Source of the DNA: Pseudomonas reidholzensis
Lineage (GTDB): Bacteria; Pseudomonadota; Gammaproteobacteria; Pseudomonadales; Pseudomonadaceae
Assembly (NCBI RefSeq): GCF_900536025.1
Contig: NZ_UNOZ01000008.1
Coordinates: 1-64,000 of the forward strand
Direction: 5' to 3'
Length of the DNA: 64,000 nt
Position numbers and translations under genes: made by a program. Under the pieces are notes generated by a model. It saw only the letters and a list, made by a program, of their open reading frames with translations. It did no database searches and was not told the DNA's origin. Shown here one piece after another: positions 61,250 to 64,000 of the stretch; within the stretch, counting starts at the first letter, position 1; each line of letters opens with the position of its first letter.

Positions 61250-61783
61250 TCATTCGCTGCGGCGCAGGGGGCCTGGCCACATGCTCCGCAACACGCCATC
61301 GCGGCGCACCCAGGCGTGCATCAATGCCGCGCCCATGTGCACCAGCACGGTGGCGAACAGCAGGTAGCCGGCCCAGCCGTGGGCGGTACGCAGCACGGCG
61401 TAGAGCTGCAGGTCGTGGGGCGCGATCGCCGGTAGCTGCAGCGGCCGCGGATAGCCGCCCGCCGAGAGCATTGCCCAGCCCAGCAACGGCATGGCCAGCA
61501 TCAACGCATACAGCAGCAGGTGCGAGGCGCCCGCCGCCAGGCGCTGGATCGCCGGCAGGTCGGCGGGCAGCGCCGGGTGCGGCAGGCTCAGGCGCAGGGC
61601 GATGCGCAGCACCACCAGCACCAGCAGAGCCAGGCCAGTGGCCTTGTGCAGCTCGACCAGCAGCGGGTGGCGCAGCGACAGGTCGCTGACCATGCTCACG
61701 CCGATGAACAGCATGGCCACGATGAGTACGGCCATCAGCCAGTGCAGCAGGCGCGCCAGGGGGTGGAAGGCAGTCGGTTTCAT
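61250..61783 (-). CDS. Cytochrome b561-family protein
   Basis: The 177-residue protein has four membrane helices with heme-ligand histidines in LARLLHWLMAVLI (helix 1), LLVELHKATGLA (helix 2) and LRTAHGWAGYLL / TVLVHMGAALMHAW (helix 4). It transfers electrons from quinol across the inner membrane. Its ATG overlaps the catalase-like gene stop (ATGA), and the pairing suggests it feeds electrons to that peroxidase. Confidence 0.93.
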   Translation of the reverse strand: MKPTAFHPLARLLHWLMAVLIVAMLFIGVSMVSDLSLRHPLLVELHKATGLALLVLVVLRIALRLSLPHPALPADLPAIQRLAAGASHLLLYALMLAMPLLGWAMLSAGGYPRPLQLPAIAPHDLQLYAVLRTAHGWAGYLLFATVLVHMGAALMHAWVRRDGVLRSMWPGPLRRSE

Positions 61784-62826
61784 GGGCGGGCTCCTGTGTG
61801 CAGCGACTCGCGGCTGCGGCGGTTGAAGGACTCCGAGTAGGCCGCCGAACGGGCAGCGAGGATCGGGTCGGCGGACGGTTCGATGCCGTTGGGCAGGATC
61901 AGCGGGTCGAAGTTGAGGTCACGGCAGGCGCCTTGCTCGGGTGCCTCGACGCTGTCGAGGACCAGCGTGCCGGCATCGATGCTGCGCCGCTCCGCCGGCC
62001 ACTGGCGTGCCGGGTCGTCGATCGGGTCGCCCGGCTCGGCCAGGACCAGGCGCAGGGTCCAGCGCAGCGGGCCTTGTTGCAGGCGGCGTTGCAGGTCGTG
62101 CTGCAGGTAGCGATTGTCGTCGACCTGGGCGGGCAGGGCGCTGAACGGTGTCTGCGGCTCGACCTGCCAGCGCACGGGATGCGCGTTGCCGGCGGCGTCG
62201 ATCAGGCGAAAGGCGTTGATGCTGTGGTAGGACGTGCTGGCGAAACTGTCGCTGGGTTTGTAGGCGCCTGCCCACTGGCGAAACGCCGCGCTTTCCGGGT
62301 GGGCGGCGAAAAACGCCTGCATCCGCGCCGGATCCGCCTTGCCGGTGGCCGGGTCGGGGGTCATCGCCAGGACCTGCTGGTAGAACGCCTCGGGAGTGCT
62401 GATGGCGAGCACCGGCGGGTTGTTCATGCCGGTACGCCAGACCTGGCCATCGTCGCTGGACAGCTGCAGGGCCAGGCTGCGCACCGGCACCCCGGTGTCT
62501 GGGGTGGACGGGTTGGCGCCGCCGATGGCGAAGCGGCCGATCACCGCGACCCGCGGCTGCTGGAACACCCGCGCGGTAGACAGCTCTGCGGCCAGCCCGC
62601 TGCTCTCGAAGTAGCCGCTGACGCACAGGCCCTTGGCGTGGTTCTTGCGATAGCCCGGGTGGTGGCCGGCCTGCGCCTCGAAGGTGTCGATGATGCGCTG
62701 CGGGGTCAGTGCCGGGGTGCCGATCCAGCCGGCGGCATAGGCGAAGCCGGCACCGACGGCCAGCAGGCCGGCGCCGATCGCGGCCAGGCGCCAGGCCTTG
62801 GCGGGGCCGTGCAGGGGAGTGTTCAT
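61780..62826 (-). CDS. Membrane-anchored catalase-family peroxidase (SrpA-like)
   Basis: The 348-residue protein has an N-terminal membrane anchor or uncleaved signal (about 11-35, AAIGAGLLAVGAGFAYAAGW) and a small catalase-fold domain: a catalytic-histidine region in GYRKNHAKGLCVSGYFESSG (about 57-76), RFAIGGANPSTPDTGVPVRS (about 97-116) and FDPLILPNGIEPSADPILAAR near the end, with the heme tyrosine probably in RSAAYSESFNRRS. Such short catalases act as periplasmic peroxidases. It is the first gene of the unit divergent from the ECF sigma gene and carries a matching promoter. Confidence 0.93.
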   Translation of the reverse strand: MNTPLHGPAKAWRLAAIGAGLLAVGAGFAYAAGWIGTPALTPQRIIDTFEAQAGHHPGYRKNHAKGLCVSGYFESSGLAAELSTARVFQQPRVAVIGRFAIGGANPSTPDTGVPVRSLALQLSSDDGQVWRTGMNNPPVLAISTPEAFYQQVLAMTPDPATGKADPARMQAFFAAHPESAAFRQWAGAYKPSDSFASTSYHSINAFRLIDAAGNAHPVRWQVEPQTPFSALPAQVDDNRYLQHDLQRRLQQGPLRWTLRLVLAEPGDPIDDPARQWPAERRSIDAGTLVLDSVEAPEQGACRDLNFDPLILPNGIEPSADPILAARSAAYSESFNRRSRESLHTGARP

Positions 62827-62859
62827 GGTGGAGGTCCGGGTCAGTGAATGTGCGAGTAC

Positions 62860-62884
62860 GACGCAGCCGGGCGAAACTTATTCC
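62860..62884 (-). promoter_or_regulatory. ECF-type promoter of the catalase-like operon
   Basis: On the minus strand, GGAATAA (-35, 62878-62884) and GCGTC (-10, 62860-62864) are separated by 13 bases, 34 bases before the catalase ATG. The same elements with identical spacing face the sigma gene. Confidence 0.7.
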
Positions 62885-62893
62885 ACAGGAGAT

Positions 62894-62918
62894 GGAATAG
62901 ATTTCGTGACCACGCGTC
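62894..62918 (+). promoter_or_regulatory. ECF-type promoter of the sigma/anti-sigma operon
   Basis: GGAATAG (-35, 62894-62900), 13 bases, then GCGTC (-10, 62914-62918), 42 bases before the sigma ATG. It mirrors the divergent promoter at 62860-62884, which points to autoregulation. Confidence 0.7.
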
Positions 62919-62959
62919 TGCCCCTTACACTGACTGCCCATGGGGGCCGGAACCTGACC

Positions 62960-63481
62960 ATGCACGACTTGGATGAACAGCAGTGGCGCGAGCTGCTTCA
63001 GCGCTTGCGCCGCTTCGCCCTGTGGCTGACCCGCGAGCCGGGGAGCGCCGACGATCTGGTCCAAGGCACCGTCGAGCGTGCACTCAGCCGCCGTGACCAG
63101 CAGCGCGAGGCCGACGCCTTGCGGGCCTGGCTGTTCACCATCCTTTATCGGCTGTTTCTCGACGGCAAGCGCCGCGACCGCCTGCACTCGCGTTGGCTGG
63201 CGTGGTTCAGCGGTGCCCACGACAGCGGCGAAGCGGTCGGCGACAACACAGAGAGCATCATCCTCGCCCAGGCCGACCTGCAGGCCTTTGCCCGCTTGTC
63301 GGCAGAGCAGCGCGCCTTGCTGTTGCTGGTCAGCGTCGAGGGCCTGAGTTACAAGGAAGCCGCCCAGACCCTGGGTATTCCCATCGGCACGGTGATGTCG
63401 CGCTTGTCGCGGGCGCGTGCCGCATTGCGTGAACTGACCGAGGGCAGCCCGCCGCCCCCGGCCTTGCGGAGACTGAAATGA
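62960..63481 (+). CDS. ECF RNA polymerase sigma factor
   Basis: The 173-residue sigma-70 family ECF factor has region 2 (FALWLTREPGSADDLVQGTV, about 19-38, and LRAWLFTILYRLFLDGKRRD) and region 4 (LSAEQRALLLLVSVEGLSYK, IPIGTVMSRLSRARAALREL, about 112-160). It lacks the FecI context. I chose the ATG at 62960 because longer frames cross the promoter elements. Its stop overlaps the anti-sigma start. Likely targets are itself and the divergent catalase-like/cytochrome b561 genes, suggesting an oxidative or envelope-stress signal. Confidence 0.94.
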   Translation: MHDLDEQQWRELLQRLRRFALWLTREPGSADDLVQGTVERALSRRDQQREADALRAWLFTILYRLFLDGKRRDRLHSRWLAWFSGAHDSGEAVGDNTESIILAQADLQAFARLSAEQRALLLLVSVEGLSYKEAAQTLGIPIGTVMSRLSRARAALRELTEGSPPPPALRRLK

Positions 63482-64000
63482 CACGCCTGATCCCTACCGA
63501 GCATGAGTTGCATGCCTACGTCGACGAGCGCCTGGAGCCTGCCCGGCGGGCCGAGGTGCAGGCGTGGCTGGCGGCCAATCCGCACGAGGCGGCGCGCATC
63601 GAGGCGTGGCGCAACGATGCCCGGCGGCTGCGCACGGCGCTGGCCGGGCTGGGCGACCTGGGGGGCGGGCCACAACTCGACCTCGGCCAGGTGCGCCGGC
63701 GCTTGCGCCAGCGTCGGCAACGGCGCCTGGCCACGGCGGCGGTGTTGCTGCTGACGCTGGGCGTCGGTGGGCTTGGCGGCTGGCAGGCGCGGCAGGTCAC
63801 CCTGGTCGCCAGCGACCTGCCGATGGCCGATGCCGTGCAGGCGCACCGGATGTTCGTCGCGGCCACCCCGCTGGACATCCAGGCCAGCGATCCGGTTCAG
63901 TTGCAGGCGTGGCTGGGCCGCCATTTCAACCGCGTCGGCCAATTGCCGGACCTCGCGGGCTTCGGCTTTCAGCCGGTCGGCGCACGGCTGCTGAGCAATG
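63478..64000 (+). CDS. Anti-sigma factor, 3' end outside window
   Basis: The reading frame starts at ATG 63478 (ATGA overlap with the sigma stop) and stays open to the window edge, 174 codons. The N-terminal cytosolic part (LIPTEHELHAYVDERLEPAR, about 4-23) has the anti-sigma zinc-finger-like layout but only one histidine-rich turn and no CxxC. An arginine-rich stretch (QVRRRLRQRRQRRL) and one membrane helix (about 82-98) follow, then a periplasmic domain. It should hold the ECF factor inactive until a signal arrives. Confidence 0.88.
   Translation, partial: MTRLIPTEHELHAYVDERLEPARRAEVQAWLAANPHEAARIEAWRNDARRLRTALAGLGDLGGGPQLDLGQVRRRLRQRRQRRLATAAVLLLTLGVGGLGGWQARQVTLVASDLPMADAVQAHRMFVAATPLDIQASDPVQLQAWLGRHFNRVGQLPDLAGFGFQPVGARLLSN

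Overview
The window is high-GC DNA from a fluorescent Pseudomonas, most likely of the P. putida group. The evidence is the gene content and order (metG beside rnf-like genes and nth; apbC, csp, dcd; dinG; pdxH), paired putida-type REP sequences with the core GCGGGTTTACCCGC, and a PA3496-like small gene next to nth. It carries about 60 protein genes, one IS110-family insertion and no rRNA or tRNA that I can see.

1-18 kb: a long palindromic repeat (copy 1), a small membrane protein and an orphan NarL-type response regulator. Next is a minus-strand block metG-rnfA-rnfD-rnfG-rnfE-nth in which rnfB and rnfC are missing. Core genes apbC, csp and dcd follow. The ligase-associated DNA-repair set comes next (pdeM and the DEXH helicase, then the MBL exonuclease and ATP-dependent ligase), split by an AstE-like deacylase and a REP pair.

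18-34 kb: a HicAB toxin-antitoxin pair with twin palindromic operators; a penicillin-acylase-type lipoprotein; an operon with two SEC-C zinc-motif proteins; two tandem TSP3/OmpA lipoproteins; a collagen-like exported protein; CopD-like protein; dinG; a GH50-like glycosidase; an EstB-type hydrolase; an OmpA lipoprotein with a histone-H1-like tail; pdxH; and a glycine-zipper lipoprotein.

34.8-42 kb is accessory in character: copy 2 of the long palindrome, interrupted by an IS1111-type element. The noncoding 3' part of that element can fold into two internal loops that match its target and its own ends, as expected of a bridge RNA. An NCS1 permease, a Xre-RES toxin-antitoxin pair and a hybrid histidine kinase follow.

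42-49 kb: a LacI-type repressor and a TonB receptor face each other across two identical GTTAGCGCTAAC operators. The receptor is followed by a flavin monooxygenase, an aldo/keto reductase and an SsuA-like binding protein, probably a scavenging operon for an organosulfur-type compound. 49-61 kb holds exporters (LysE, EmrAB, MFS), their likely regulators, a TetR/SDR pair, and a DUF1835-like gene broken by one base in a G-run. 61-64 kb is an ECF sigma/anti-sigma pair divergent from a catalase-like and cytochrome b561 operon, with matching ECF-type promoter motifs facing both ways.
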